From: Liolophura sinensis
Taxonomy: Eukaryota; Mollusca; Polyplacophora; Chitonida; Chitonidae
Length of the DNA: 64,000 bases
Assembly (NCBI RefSeq): GCF_032854445.1
Contig: NC_088302.1
Span: 8,491,338-8,555,337 of the forward strand
Direction: 5' to 3'
The translations under genes and the position numbers were made by a program. A model generated the notes under the pieces. It worked only from the letters and a program-made list of their open reading frames with translations, was not told the DNA's origin and did not search any database. This document shows, piece after piece, positions 25,401-34,914 of this stretch. How positions within the stretch are numbered: the first letter of the stretch is position 1; every line of letters starts with the position of its first letter.

Positions 25401-25437
25401 ACCTGGGAAATGTAATGTGAACGGAAAAGTGGACTAA
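7140..25437 (+). CDS. SLC5A8-like: Sodium-coupled monocarboxylate transporter-like protein (SLC5 family), 16 exons
   Basis: By family, it moves small carboxylates or similar solutes with Na+ across the plasma membrane. Coding exons: 7140-7484, 8903-8971, 9458-9509, 9802-9863, 10572-10652, 12319-12392, 12546-12683, 14033-14168, 14833-14921, 15973-16086, 17910-17981, 19332-19418, 21109-21320, 22230-22330, 24572-24699, 25303-25437. The sum is about 630 residues, close to human SLC5A8 (610). SLC5 marks include PVALSL, GGFKAVIWTDVFQ, NQQAVQR and NSLSAITLNDFIKP. Splice phases agree except at exons 10 and 11, each with one extra base; exon 12 has one extra and one missing base. Either the assembly has errors there or the gene is newly disabled. 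SLC5A6 or SLC5A12 relatives are possible. The substrate cannot be told from sequence. Confidence 0.85.
7637..7663. other. Short AT-rich inverted repeat
   Basis: TATTATCATAA and TTATGATAATA face each other across a few T-rich bases, forming a hairpin with about 11-13 bp arms. It sits just before the minisatellite in intron 1 and may mark its edge. Confidence 0.6.
7669..8415. repeat. 47-bp minisatellite in intron 1
   Basis: About sixteen units of about 47 bp each contain GGGACTCACGAATTGTGCC and a variant of TTAAGGACAATGGTTGTG. Units differ by substitutions and a few short deletions. Three adjacent units near 8090-8190 share the variant GGGTCTCACG, which suggests local recent amplification. The array lies between exon 1B and exon 2. 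Confidence 0.9.
8425..8480 (-). repeat. Truncated SINE tail
   Basis: TTTATT repeats are followed by GATTGGTGTTTTACGCCG and TACTCAAGAATA. This is the complement of the SINE 3' end. The element stops after about 30 bases of body, next to the intron 1 minisatellite. Confidence 0.8.
8903..8971 (+). CDS. SLC5A8-like: SLC5-like exon 2 (residues 116-138)
   Basis: The acceptor is TTACAG and the donor AAC|GTAAGT, phase 0 at both ends. The exon encodes YLLLRYNSRLVQKVG, the usual SLC5 motif after the third membrane segment. A 17-nt upstream copy of the acceptor (AG at 8884-8885) would shift the frame and reach a stop after nine codons. Confidence 0.88.
9458..9509 (+). CDS. SLC5A8-like: SLC5-like exon 3 (residues 139-155)
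   Basis: The exon lies between CTTTCAG and GCCG|GTAGGA, phase 0 in and phase 1 out. It encodes SVYMGIVLYGPAIALDA, a hydrophobic segment matching the fourth core membrane helix of SLC5 proteins. No counterpart is present in the second duplicate. Confidence 0.85.
9802..9863 (+). CDS. SLC5A8-like: SLC5-like exon 4 (residues 156-176)
   Basis: The exon follows GTTGCAG and ends ATT|GTAAGT. It encodes GFPIWASIMIVGLSSVVYTSI, less one shared codon base. Similarity to the second duplicate begins at about this exon's acceptor (9788 and 35965), which marks the left edge of the tandem duplication. Confidence 0.88.
10572..10652 (+). CDS. SLC5A8-like: SLC5-like exon 5 (residues 177-203)
   Basis: It begins GGFKAVIWTDVFQ, one of the most conserved stretches of SLC5 transporters, and ends AAG|GTGAGG in phase 0. 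The equivalent in the second duplicate (36757-36787) has lost 50 of 81 bases and the donor. Confidence 0.9.
10817..10935 (-). repeat. SINE fragment in intron 5
   Basis: TATTTATTTATTTGACTTG leads into CGGTACTCAAGAATATTTC, CTTATACGACGGCGG and ATTATGGTGGG. It reads as the complement of the SINE 3' half and is 5'-truncated. Confidence 0.8.
12319..12392 (+). CDS. SLC5A8-like: SLC5-like exon 6 (residues 204-228)
   Basis: It lies between ATCATCAG and TTTAC|GTAAGT, phase 0 in and phase 2 out. It encodes DFWDYNVAGKRI, fitting the loop before the NPxP-like segment of SLC5A8 relatives. It is absent from the second duplicate. Confidence 0.82.
12546..12683 (+). CDS. SLC5A8-like: SLC5-like exon 7 (residues 228-274)
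   Basis: Encodes FSFDPTIRTSFWT, a hydrophobic helix, then FNQQAVQRIVSMPSQKHAR. NQxxVQR is a signature of this transporter family. The acceptor is CCTTAG and the donor ACA|GTACGT. The equivalent at 38041-38131 is 5'-truncated and frameshifted. Confidence 0.9.
12690..13100. repeat. Degenerate tandem repeat in intron 7
   Basis: GTGTAACAA, AGAGTGCA and GAGCAC(T/A)GAATA recur at irregular spacing over about 400 bp. A matching degenerate stretch lies at 38160-38410 in the second duplicate, so it predates the duplication. Confidence 0.6.
13108..13262 (-). repeat. SINE in intron 7, shared with the second duplicate
   Basis: TTTATTTGATTGGTGTTTTA, then ACGCCGTACTCAAG, CGACGGCGGTCAGC and CCACGATCATCCGCAGG form the complement of the SINE 3' half. 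The second duplicate has a SINE at the equivalent place and orientation (38417-38560), so the insertion came before the duplication. Confidence 0.85.
13422..13620. repeat. 31-bp minisatellite in intron 7
   Basis: About six units contain GTGGTTGTCCCGGTGTTGG and a variant of TATAATGTGACT. The second duplicate has about one unit near 38775-38815. The array therefore expanded in this copy or contracted in the other. Confidence 0.85.
14033..14168 (+). CDS. SLC5A8-like: SLC5-like exon 8 (residues 274-319)
   Basis: Encodes VLMLSVPGFYLLAILAAMQG, a membrane helix, followed by NKRCDPFEEGVITNSNE. The acceptor is TTCTCAG and the donor GAG|GTAATA, phase 0 out. The copy at 39200-39336 has an in-frame TAG. 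Confidence 0.9.
14833..14921 (+). CDS. SLC5A8-like: SLC5-like exon 9 (residues 320-348)
   Basis: Encodes ILPYFVMELFYNLPGFPGI and then FLAALFSASL, matching the SLC5 MPY...PGLPGL helix region. It ends in phase 2 at CTCAG|GTTAGT. This exon is missing from the second duplicate. Confidence 0.88.
15606..15687 (+). repeat. Truncated SINE tail in intron 9
   Basis: GGGCTCTGCTAGTATAAGTG, AATATTCTTGAGTACGGCC and CACCAATCAAATAAATAAAT match the sense 3' end of the element at 35078. An internal part is deleted. Confidence 0.8.
15973..16086 (+). CDS. SLC5A8-like: SLC5-like exon 10 with an extra base (residues 349-386)
   Basis: Encodes SSGLNSLSAITLNDFIKPYW, the conserved SLC5 serine-rich helix and following loop, and ends TTAG|GTGAGA. 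From the expected acceptor (CCAG at 15969-15972) the reading begins S-T but then carries one surplus C before CTG, shifting the frame. An acceptor at 15945-15946 would keep the frame, but it would put about nine foreign residues into a conserved helix. I prefer a 1-bp insertion or sequencing error. Confidence 0.8.
17910..17981 (+). CDS. SLC5A8-like: SLC5-like exon 11 with an extra base (residues 387-410)
   Basis: Encodes LVSVGVSFLIMNIGGPITQ. It is 72 bp, where phase and the second duplicate (42459-42529, 71 bp) call for 71. The extra base is a C in GGTCCTGG; the other copy reads GGTCTGG. Acceptor TTTTAG, donor CAG|GTATGT. Confidence 0.83.
19332..19418 (+). CDS. SLC5A8-like: SLC5-like exon 12 with paired indels (residues 411-439)
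   Basis: Its 87 bp agree with the second duplicate (43488-43574). Near its middle GGGCCTG has one more C than expected, and near its end CCCGTGACG lacks one G. The two cancel, but about thirteen residues between them are read in the wrong frame, losing the family-typical GLF..LG..FPW pattern. Acceptor TTTCAG, donor AAG|GTACGA. Confidence 0.78.
20858..21028. repeat. 84-bp tandem duplication in intron 12
   Basis: Two diverged copies each contain CTTGCATCCGAATTT, ATATTTCATGGACACAGACA and CTTTTGATGCAG. The second duplicate has one diverged copy at about 44985-45065, so the repeat arose after the large duplication. Confidence 0.85.
21109..21320 (+). CDS. SLC5A8-like: SLC5-like exon 13 (residues 440-509)
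   Basis: Encodes GVISGAVAGLGITFWIAMGA, a membrane helix, followed by a hydrophilic loop with three N-glycosylation sequons (NVT, NFT, NHS). This fits the large extracellular loop before the last helix. Fully open; donor ATGC|GTAAGT, phase 2. Confidence 0.9.
22230..22330 (+). CDS. SLC5A8-like: SLC5-like exon 14 (residues 510-543)
   Basis: Encodes KFYSISYTLYTLVG and a long hydrophobic run, LLITMIVGLAVSFLTG, the last predicted membrane helix. SLC5A8 has a comparable WYSLSYLY helix here. Acceptor CTACAG, donor ACAG|GTGCTG. Deleted from the second duplicate. Confidence 0.88.
24572..24699 (+). CDS. SLC5A8-like: SLC5-like exon 15 (residues 544-586)
   Basis: Encodes a hydrophilic cytoplasmic tail with DPKYISHVLRKIYYG, similar in place to the SLC5A8 DPRYI segment. 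Acceptor CTCCAG, donor AAG|GTAAGT, phase 0. I found no copy in the second duplicate. Confidence 0.85.
25303..25437 (+). CDS. SLC5A8-like: SLC5-like terminal exon 16 (residues 587-630, stop)
   Basis: Begins TENYPMKYSQKESPE and ends GKVD then TAA. It is a polar, acidic cytoplasmic tail without the C-terminal PDZ-type ending seen in mammalian SLC5A8. The equivalent in the second duplicate is inverted (48006-47914). Confidence 0.83.
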   Translation, partial: TENYPMKYSQKESPEDGTSNINFTDEEVKEATEPGKCNVNGKVD

Positions 25438-26445
25438 CACAACATGGCCTCTTTCTGGCTAAACTCTGAAGTCTGCCTGTCATACATTATTGTTTCCATA
25501 ACCAGTGACTTCCAATATGCACGAAAATCAGAACTCAGACTCGAAGACCCCAAGAGGTGTTTTTGCTGGACAATCAGCCATGAGAGATAGACACTGAATT
25601 ATAGCAGTGGCATAAAACGATTTATTTACACTCTGCGGCGATGCTATTTAGCGCTTATGTGGACGCTTTTGTTTTTCATCAAGGGTATATAACCTTGGTT
25701 TTACGAATTGTTTTCACATCGGATATCAGACTTTCCTGAATTCAGACAGGCCACAATATGTACTCGTTAATGTTACAACCCGATAACAGTGCTTTTATAC
25801 ATATGCATTTCTGCATGACTTTGTTTATTGACCTTGTTGATACATTTGCAAAACTGCGTCGAACTCTGAAAGAAAGGGTAGGTACACAAAGCCCTGTATC
25901 CAAGGAACACAATAATGTGCCTTTGCAATCGTGTTTCCATTAAGGTGTACCTGTGATACATACACTAATTGTATGCTTTGTTTTTCGAAAATTGCTTTTA
26001 GAGATAAATTAGCACTGAAATTAAATGAAATTAAGTATTAAGCATTACGCTCTCCTTCAGCTGGCAGCCCTTTTTCATTGTATTTATTCATTCTGGCAAA
26101 TTCGTCTTCAATCATTTTTACTTCTTTATACGCTCAGATGTTTTCCGGTAAACGTCAGCACGATTTTAACGAATGTATAACTCCCCACTGATATAATAGC
26201 TCTCTGTTATTCGTACTGTGTACAAAATGGGTCGAAGCATGCGCATTTTAGAAATTCACCCGACGAAAAACCGTCCCCAACAACAGAAACGCCATCTTCC
26301 CACACAGCTGCTCGTCGCATCTAAAAATATGACACTGTAGGACACAGGGCATCCAACGGTCAACGCAAAGGATTACAACCGAGTATCGTGAACTACGATA
26401 TTAATATCTCCAATATCCTAAGTTTGCATCCCATATTAATTAAGG

Positions 26446-26638
26446 AATAAAATCCAGTGTCACTATCCATCCCTGTGTCAGTGGGCCTGCACGGCTACGA
26501 AACCGTAACTGAACACCTTTTCCCGCAAGAACTGTACATTCTGGTCAGCAATTTTGAGCAGAACTTTTCGTATTCAACCAAACATTATTTGGAAATTTTT
26601 ATGATAATGTTTTGTATACTCATAGACTATGCAATAAA
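26446..26638 (+). other. Candidate polyadenylation signals
   Basis: AATAAA occurs at 26446-26451 and 26633-26638, about 1.0 and 1.2 kb after the stop codon. Either would end a long 3' UTR. They are chosen by position only. Confidence 0.35.
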
Positions 26639-26907
26639 ATATAAATGTTGATATTTACTATCCAAGTTTTTCAAACTTTTTAATCGATTGGTAATATGTG
26701 TTTTCTATCATTAGAAACGAATTACACTGATTTCACTTAAGGAGACCAGAAATGTCTTCCTATCCGAGCAATGTACCAGTCGATAATTAGACTTTTTAAG
26801 GTAAAGTTCGAACAGTATCAGATTCACCTCATCGTTAGTTAGTGACTAGCAATTAGTCACGGTTTTGAACCTTTATATTTTCCTTTTTTATCGATATCCC
26901 CATACAA

Positions 26908-27005
26908 AGAATGTTCACTTATACGATGCCGGGCAGTATTTTGTGTTGGGAGAAAACCGGGCCTTTCTGGTAAACCACCGACATTTGGCAAGGTATGCAG
27001 ATGAG
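26908..27005 (-). repeat. Diverged SINE fragment
   Basis: CACTTATACGATGCCGGGCA, GTTGGGAGAAAACCGGGC and GGTAAACCACCGACATTTGG form a diverged complement of the SINE body. Confidence 0.6.
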
Positions 27006-27639
27006 CATTTTCACGGTGACATATATCATATTTTGTGGGGGGCAAGTCATCTCCAGCGAACTTCATGTACGTCTACACGATATCACTGATACGTTACCTG
27101 GAACAATGAGAGCACTGGAGTTTTGAAATTTCTCTGTCAAAGAACGCTAATGAACTCCAAGTGTGGTTTTGCTCAGTGATTCAAAAGCAAACATTTTATC
27201 TTCAACATTCACAGATATCTTTGTATGAAGTACTTCCATTTGAACAGTGGAATTCACACAGTTCCATTCTTGTATTAGTGACGGTACCGGAACATCCGTG
27301 TATAACTGTGTACCTCGCAGTGTAATCCATGCAGTTTCTGTTGTAGTACGCCTCTAGGCTGAACAGGCTTACCACGGATTACTTCCTGCGTATTCCATAG
27401 GAAAGTGGCCTACCTCTTCCACGGTTCTATTCAGTATGAAAGTCGATAGAGGACGTTTGGTTACTTCGCTACCTCAGCATTTGTGATACTGTGAGAAGTG
27501 TAACGTACAGCAAACCAGAGAGTCCTCTCTCGCCCTCGTTACGTTTCCTGTCTAACAGTTTGCCCCAGATGTCAAGGCATATGTTCACAGAGAGCACTTT
27601 TGGCGTCACATTACTACAACATATATACATATGGCATAT

Positions 27640-28150
27640 AATCCATCGAACTATTAATGGATGGATTTAAATGTGGAAAATACACATTTCCGGGCTTTCA
27701 GAGTAAATTGCAAAATTATCTCACCTTATTTAAACCATCCCACCTCATCGCAGTCAGTCTTAGTTTACAGGGTCTTGAATCGGAACTTCAATTCCCTGGC
27801 ACAAGGAAAAGGCGGAAGTCTGGATACCGTTATCACCTGTCTTTGTATTAGACCTGACTACAGGACATCAGTGCCTGATATTCACAGCCAGTCGGGGAGC
27901 ATCTCTTTATTGACTTGTCAACTACACAGTATCCTGTATGGGTGACAACGGACGACTTATTGATCGATAGACGGCCAAGCTTCCAAATTATGCTGGAAAG
28001 CCTGTAATAGACGTACTGCCAATGGTCGGTTTCCAAACGTTTAGCCAGTGGAATTTCAACTGTTCCATTCTCAAAATCCATCAGGAGTACAAAAACAAGT
28101 GTGAAATTATCTGACAAAAAGTCCATCCTGAAGGCGCCTATCAGATCCAA
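27640..28150. repeat. Three-copy low-copy repeat
   Basis: This block matches 49560-50300 and 61960-62660. Shared landmarks are the TTTAAACCA and CCTCATCGCAGTC area, GGGTCTTGAA(T/C)CGGAACTT, and GATCGAT next to CGGCCAAGC. No reading frame stays open across all three copies, so I regard it as non-coding segmental duplication. Confidence 0.7.
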
Positions 28151-29419
28151 AACATCTATTTCTTTAATACGATATTTCTAATGTCGATCCCAAATTAACA
28201 CATGAGGAAGACGAACTCATTTAGGACTGTTGCTCAATTGCCCAAAAAAAATCAAGCGTCAACTGTATGTGAATTCTTAAAAACTCCAAATATCTCATTG
28301 AAGCACTAGACGCTCAAATACGCGTACCGTAAAAGGATATCTCTATCAATGATTTTTGCACGGTCTCTACTGCTATTTCTCACACAGATTTAATAGATAA
28401 AATTTCATCCCTAATTCAATCGGTGCTCTCTTAACGAAGGCACTACAAGAAATATAATCATTTTTGAAAACGTACTGTTTTTCAATTCAAGAAAAATTCT
28501 GGCGTGAACTGTATATAGATACTTAAAAACTTCTCACTGAATCTGTACTAAGAAGGTATATGAAGTAAGAAAATGGAAAGGAAGCATGCAAAGAAAAACA
28601 GTCAAGAGTTTCAATGATGTTGAAAAAAGTTATGATCTAGGCGTCAGTATTCAACTCGTGTACCATGCCATATCAGTTGTCGATCGCAAAAAATATATGT
28701 CAGTTGAGTTCTGACTGCAACCGTCCATATGTCTAACGTGGCGATCTAACGTAACACGATGAATATACATCCCTTGCCCCGGGGTAAGCGGAATTAGACA
28801 CAATCATGAAATAAAGCGCCATGGATTCTTGACGCTCTGTCCATCTTTACTTACAAGAGAATTTTATATTCATTGTTGAACTTAAGAAACTTGGAGTGAG
28901 GACGTTTGATGGAATAACCTTGACACACTACTTTTTGCAGTAATAACTTGTGACATTGATTGAAATCGTCCCACAACAAGCGGGCTCTAACAAGTACTGC
29001 AAGGCAACATATGTACACGCCATATGCAAGACCCTTTGACCGCTAGTATACAATACTGCGCATTTGCATGTAACCTCAGTTGTGCCATTCTATATGCCTC
29101 TGAGCAGTTACACTGATCTTTGGTACATAACTTATTTTTTATATTATTTAAACTTGATTTAAATAAAAAATAGAACTTAGCACAATATACATTTCTCATG
29201 AATTGATTTTGTGTTTAACTTAGTAAACTTTTTCACTTACATCACAGTGTTCAGGTTTATTAGCGTGGGCAATGGGAGTATCTGAAGTAAACCTCCAGCC
29301 TGCATCAGGCACCTGACAAATCCATTGAAGCTAAAGCAGAAGGAGGGAGAGGTGGATTCGAAGAAGGTATCTCACTAAACAAAAGCCTTATAATAGAATT
29401 AGCCAGCGCTTTGACCGCT

Positions 29420-29641
29420 CAGCCAGGGAGACCACCGAGCCAGGGAGACCACCGAGCCAGGGAGACCACTGAGCCACGTAGACCACCGAGCCAGGGAGAC
29501 CACCGAGCCAGGGAGACCACTGAGCCACGGAGACCACCGAGCCAGGGAGACCACCGAGCCAGGGAGACCACTGAGCCACGTAGACCACCGAGCCAGGGAG
29601 ACCACCGAGCCACGGAGACCACCGAGCCAGGGAGACCACCG
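29420..29641. repeat. 17-bp minisatellite with 51-bp higher-order unit
   Basis: Thirteen 17-bp units follow the pattern GAGCCAGGGAGACCACC. Every third unit starts GAGCCAC, giving a 51-bp superunit. Because 51 is a multiple of 3, several frames on both strands stay open; these frames look like a by-product. Confidence 0.93.
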
Positions 29642-30131
29642 CATGAGGTACTAATAGGATGTATCATAGGTCTCGTGGAACTTGAACACGACAACAGTCA
29701 TCTGTAGTTTTTCCTTTCACTTCTTGCTCTGGTAACAAGTTTTGTTTCCAAGTCTTTTCTTTTCCAGCGGCTTAGGTAAGTGGTTACATGTAATATTAAA
29801 ATTTCTGTTTTGTGGATCTTGTCGCAAGTGTAGAGGACATCATTTACTCATATAGATAGCAACCTGGTTCTAGGCTATGTGTCTTGGAAAGTATATAGTG
29901 CAAAAAGCAATGCACAGTTTGCGTCTACTGGGAGCCTTCTTGCACTTTCCTATATGTAATTTCTATTGACTTTTTTGGTTTGCGGCGCCACTTGTCTCAT
30001 TTGTGGTGTCCAGTAAGGAAATCGCTAGGAATCAGAAAGAAAACAGTGGTATTTATTTTTTAACCATCAGTTTTTGAGTGTTAAAGGCGATTCTGGCGTT
30101 TTGGATTTCCATAACTGAGATTTCCCTACGA

Positions 30132-31880
30132 TACAGAGGACAGTAGTGTGTAAGAACCCAGCAGATGACTGTAGTCTATAAACACCCAGCAGAGGACAGT
30201 AGTGTACAAGATCCCAGCAGATGACAGTAGTCTATAAACACCCAGCAGAGGACAGTAGTGAACAAGATCCCAGCAGAAGACGGTAGTGTAAAAGAACCCA
30301 GCAGAGGGCAGTAGTGTATAAGAACCCAGTAGACGACGCTTGTGTATGGGAACCCAGCAGAGGACGGTAGTGTATAAGAACCCAGCAGAGGGCAGTAGTG
30401 TGTAAGAACCCAGCAGAGGACAGTAGTATGTAAGAACCCAGCAGAAGGTGGTAGTGTGTAAGAACCCATTAGACGACGGTAGTGTATAAGAACCCAGTAG
30501 ACGACGGTAGTGTATAAGAACCCAGTAGAAGACAGCAGTGTATAAGAACCTAGCAGAAGACGGAAGTGTATAAGAACCCAGCAGATGACGGTAGTATATA
30601 AGAACCCAGCAGAAGACAGTAGTGTGTAAGAACCCAGCAGACGACGGTGGTGTATAAGAACCTAGCAGAGGACAGTAGTGTATAAGAACCCAGTAGACGA
30701 CGGTAGTGTATAAGAACCCAACAGAAGAAGTAGTGTATAAGAACCTTGCAGAAGACAGTAGCGTATAAGAACCCAGCAGAAGACAGTAGTGTGTAAGAAC
30801 CCAGCAGAAGACGGTAGTGTATAAGAACCCAGCAGAGGGCAGTAGTGTGTAAGAACCCAGCAGACGACGGTAGTGTATAAGAACCTAGCAGAGGACAGTA
30901 GTGTATAAGAACCCAGTAGACGACGGTAGTGTATAAGAACCCAGCAGAAGACAGTAGTGTATAAGAACCTTGCAGAAGACAGTAGTGTATAAGAACCCAG
31001 CAGAAGACGGTAGTATGTAAGAACCCAGCAGAAGACGGTAGTGTATAAGAACCCAGCAGAAGATGGTATTGTATAAGAACCCAGCAGAAGACGGTAGTGT
31101 ATAAGAACCCAGCAGAGGACGGTAGTGTATAAAACCCAGCAGATGACGGTAGTGTATAAGAACCCAGCAGAGGACAGTAGTGTATAAGAACCCAGCAGAC
31201 GGTAGTGTATAAGAACCCAGCAGAAGACAGTAGTGTATAAGAACCCAGCAGAAGACAGTAGTATATAAGAACCCAGCAGAAGGCGGAAGTGTATAAGAAC
31301 CCAGGAGAAGACGGTAGTGTATAAAAACCCAGCAGAAAACGGTAGTGTATAAAAACCCAGCAGAAGACGGTAGTGTATAAGAACCCAACAGATGACGGTA
31401 GTGTATAAGAACCCAACAGAAGGCAGTAGTGTATAAGAACCCAGCAGAAGACAGTAGTATATAAGAACCCAGCAGAAGACGGAAGTGTATAAGAACCCAG
31501 CAGAAGACGGAAGTGTATAAGAACCCAGGAGAAGACGGTAGTGTAGAAAAACCCAGCAGAAGACGGTAGTGTACAAGAACCCAGCAGAGGACAGTAGTGT
31601 ATGAGAACCCAGCAGAAGACGGTAGTGTATAAGAACCCAGCAGAAGACAGTTGTGTATAAGAACCCAGCAGAGGGCAGTAGTGTGTAAGAACCCAGCAGA
31701 GAACAGTAGTATGTAAGAACCCAGCAGAAGACGGTAGTGCATAAAAATCCAGCAGAAGACGGTAGTGTATAAGAACCCAGCAGAGGACAGTAGTGTATAA
31801 GAACCCAGCAGAGGACGGTAGTGTATAAGAACCTAGCAGAGGACAGTAGTGTATAAGAACCCAGTAGACGACGGTAGTGA
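30132..31880. repeat. 28-bp minisatellite array, about 62 units
   Basis: The unit is built from AGAACCCAGCAGAAGACGG and TAGTGTATA. Unit variants (GAGGACAG, GACGACGG, GAGGGCAG) are interspersed, and a few units are 1-4 bases shorter. Three units make 84 bp, so the minus strand is open in all three frames with a 28-residue repeat. The paralogous position near 63165-63235 lacks the array. Confidence 0.95.
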
Positions 31881-32480
31881 AGTCTCCAGATGTACATGTT
31901 GGTCAAAATACACATCTTTGTTCTGTGTTGACCTTGATCATCTCTATGCTGACCTTGGTCATGTCAGGAGCCCAAGAGCTGAACTACTCTCAACTCGGGA
32001 AATGACACATTTGAATGTAATGTCTCGCTAGTGGCGTAAGGTAACACAACCTTGATAAGTTTCATGCGTTTGATAACAGACCAATATCGATTCGGCACAA
32101 AGTTTGGGTTGGCAAAATCGAAAGAAAATCATCAAATATATGGAGTTATCGCAATGAGGAAGAGCCGTTTCCAGTTGTGTATGTTTAATGAATCTGGTCT
32201 GGTTTCGTGCATTGTCTATTTTCTTTTAGCTGCGAATGGTATTCATCAACAAAACAGAGTGCGAGATTATGTCTTGTTTAGACCAATGTTGCCAACGATC
32301 TGGATTCAGGGCATTTGTTTCGAGTTCAGGTCACGTTTGTTGGCGGTTCCTTCTCCGGCAATGCCACTAATAATACCATTCTGTATCAAACAGCCATCTC
32401 AGAACCACGGTTAAGTATGCTTAAACTTACAAACCTATTAATTTAACCCATGTTTTGTTAAAAAAAGGTTGATTGATAGT
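31881..32480. repeat. Dispersed four-copy repeat, copy 1
   Basis: Landmarks are GGTCATGTCAGGAGCCCA, CCTTGATAAGTTTCATGCG and CGATTCGGCACAAAG. Related copies lie at 34300-34680, 58390-58780 and 63190-63990. The open frame inside (from 32052) is not preserved in the other copies. Confidence 0.65.
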
Positions 32481-32615
32481 TGTTTAACGTCTCATACAAC
32501 CATTTTTCACTTATCCGATGGCGGTCAGATTTACGAGCTCAGGAAACCAGAGAGATTGGGGTAAACCAGTTACCTTTAGTAAGCAACTGGCGAAGTTTCT
32601 ACATATGTAATGTCC
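32462..32615. repeat. SINE-like fragment following the dispersed repeat
   Basis: TTTTTCACTTATCCGATGGC, GATTTACGAGCTCAGGAAAC and GTAAGCAACTGGCGAAG recur at 63880-64000. It resembles the SINE body but with a different 3' part, so it may be a separate family. Confidence 0.5.
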
Positions 32616-32689
32616 CTAAAAAAGTGTGAGAGTAGTATTTACAAATTCCATGCACCAGACAGGGTTGGAATTCGCTGCTCTTTGAACAA

Positions 32690-33395
32690 AAGAAAGTTCT
32701 GGGACAAATTTCCATTTATTATAATTTAAAAGAGACGGCATTTAAAACAAATTTTCTGTTGTAAATTTAAGATCTTTTTTCCACCAACAGTTGCTGTCAC
32801 AAGCTTTCATGTTACATTTAAACGGGTTTCCAAGTGATGATTTTAAACAAAAACAATCAGTTTACTTTACTGGAATATGGAACATCGCTGTTCAATCAGA
32901 ACTTGCTTTAGAACATGTATACTTGTTTTCCTGCTAGCGATCTATACAACATCCTCCAATACTTGGTTTTCATAAAAATGGGCATCACTTTCATCAGGCT
33001 GTCACTTCCAAATTAAGTCTTCGAGAGGGATAGTACTAGAAAGAATGGCGTACTGGATATATAAACCTAAACTCGTCATATGCCTTCAGCTAGCCATATA
33101 CTAAGATTCTGATATCCGCAACTAATTCAGTTTTGAACAAAAAGGAAAATTATTTATAAAGCAATTTTAATTTGAATGGGAAGATAGAACATTCTCCCCA
33201 TCATAGATGGATGTGTTGTGGAAACACCCGTCGGGTATCTCTCCAGAGAAAATAAAACTGCAGTTCATCAAATACATAATAAAGAATGCTAAATCTGTCT
33301 GTCACAACAGGGTCCCATCTTGATGAGTAGGTGTAGATCGACAGATTCGTTACATGCTACCCCTCTCCTTTCTTGTCCTTTTTATCATCAACTAG
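32690..33395. repeat. Paralogous non-coding block, copy A
   Basis: It matches 52010-52710. It contains a run of about 76 identical bases (from 32803; 52127 in the other copy) and a block of denser differences right after it. I see no gene. Confidence 0.7.
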
Positions 33396-34914
33396 TTAAC
33401 AGCAGTTTTTTTTTTGTTGATAGTGTTTACAAAACTGCTTGGAGAATTTGTACGCGCAGTACTTAACAGAGGATTATCTGTGACAGTGTTGTGTTCCATA
33501 AATCCATAGCAGTCATTTCGATTATACTTTAAGCCTTCCAACCACATTAATATACGCTACAATGTACAGCGACATTGGTAAAATTATGTATTTGACCACA
33601 AATGTACATTTAAGTCCAAGGAATCATCATTTCAATGTTTGCACAATTATTCTAATTTTCCCCTGCAGGACAGATTACTGCCATAGATCTAAACACAACA
33701 GTCACTTGGTTGTATATGGTGCTATACACAGTGTTAGGCAATTGGAAAGTAGCAAGCTCAAAATATAGTCATTTTTTTGATGAGCCTGTAGCCTATAAAT
33801 GACTTATGTTAGCCTTGACCAACGCACATGTCACGATGTCATATGATATAAGTTGTGCATACAGATGTGACTGTAACACTCAGAACTTCTCTCTGCTGGC
33901 TTGTGGTTATGCGTAATAATATGTCTGTTATTTTAATATCTCATGGGCGATCAGTATACACCACATACGTACAAAGGAATCTAACCCTAGTTTCTGGGGG
34001 AGATACCCCGGGTAAAAGAGCTGACTTTTGCAGATTTCCAGAATGTATTATGTACTCAATACTCAAGATAACCAAAGACATAAAGTAGCATCAGTAGTCA
34101 GACGCACGACAGGTGGTTAAACTGCTACTAAATTGATGAACGTCGCAATCTGGACAAAAAGTCTTATAATCCAGAAGAATCTTAGAATCTCTGCTTAGAT
34201 AGCAAAAGCTTTAATAAGTATATCTATTTGGCTCAGCTCACATCTCTTTGTATAAATGTTTATTGGTCCAAAAAGCGTTTATAGTGCGTCTCCTTACGTT
34301 TGGAATTTCCCAGCTTCAGGATTTGCCCATGTCAGGAACACAGCAATTCTCCACTCGGTTGAATGACACACTTAAGTGTAGTTAACTGAGAAAACTGAGT
34401 TCCACAACCGATTTCCTGATGACGACAACGCTTTGGCATTGTCTAGAAAGAACAAATTTGCTAACAAATTATCTTCGGTTGTACCAGCAGGCATCGCTAC
34501 CTTGACTTACTGGTTACTGGTATTACTGGTATTCTTACTTACTGGCCCAAATCGATCCGCACAGCTTTATCCTGCAGACGTTTTGTCTACAAAATGGAAA
34601 CAAATTCATCACATATATGGAATTAACACAGTTATTTGTCTTTATTGTGTTTTTGCTTGTCTACTTTCCTGAATATTCCACTTTCCCTTAGCTGAATACG
34701 CCTTTAAAGGAGCGTGTAATCAAGTACATGTAATCTGCATTTCTGTCATATCTGTCAATGGTAAAATATTGTTTAAAAATTAAATAATACTGACCTTGAT
34801 GCAGTTTACCACCAAAATGATATGCCTTGGTTCTTACATGTGCGTAAAAATTTACCCAAATTTCTGTATAACTTTTTGCCGTTGTTTACATACATTTGGG
34901 CACTCGCTTATTCA
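33396..34914. other. Gene-free distal part of the first duplicate
   Basis: The stretch 33660-34770 is paralogous to 57080-58990. It includes the second copy of the dispersed repeat at 34300-34680. No open frame shows a known domain. Similarity to the other duplicate ends near 34775. Confidence 0.55.

Larger units (their letters stand above)
26652..29410. other. Gene-free part of the first duplicate
   Basis: No gene is supported. It holds a SINE fragment at 26908-27005 and blocks that match 48.8-50.8 kb. The stretch 27640-28150 also matches 62.0-62.6 kb. Open frames here are interrupted in the paralogous blocks. Confidence 0.55.

Noticed and set aside
29388-29707. Proline/arginine-rich or tryptophan-rich frames on both strands
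   Set aside because: They come from the 17-bp array, which is open in several frames because of its 51-bp superunit.
30550-31915. Antisense open frames of 285-417 codons
   Set aside because: They are three frames of one stop-free 28-bp satellite. There is no start context, splice site or non-repeat domain to support a gene.
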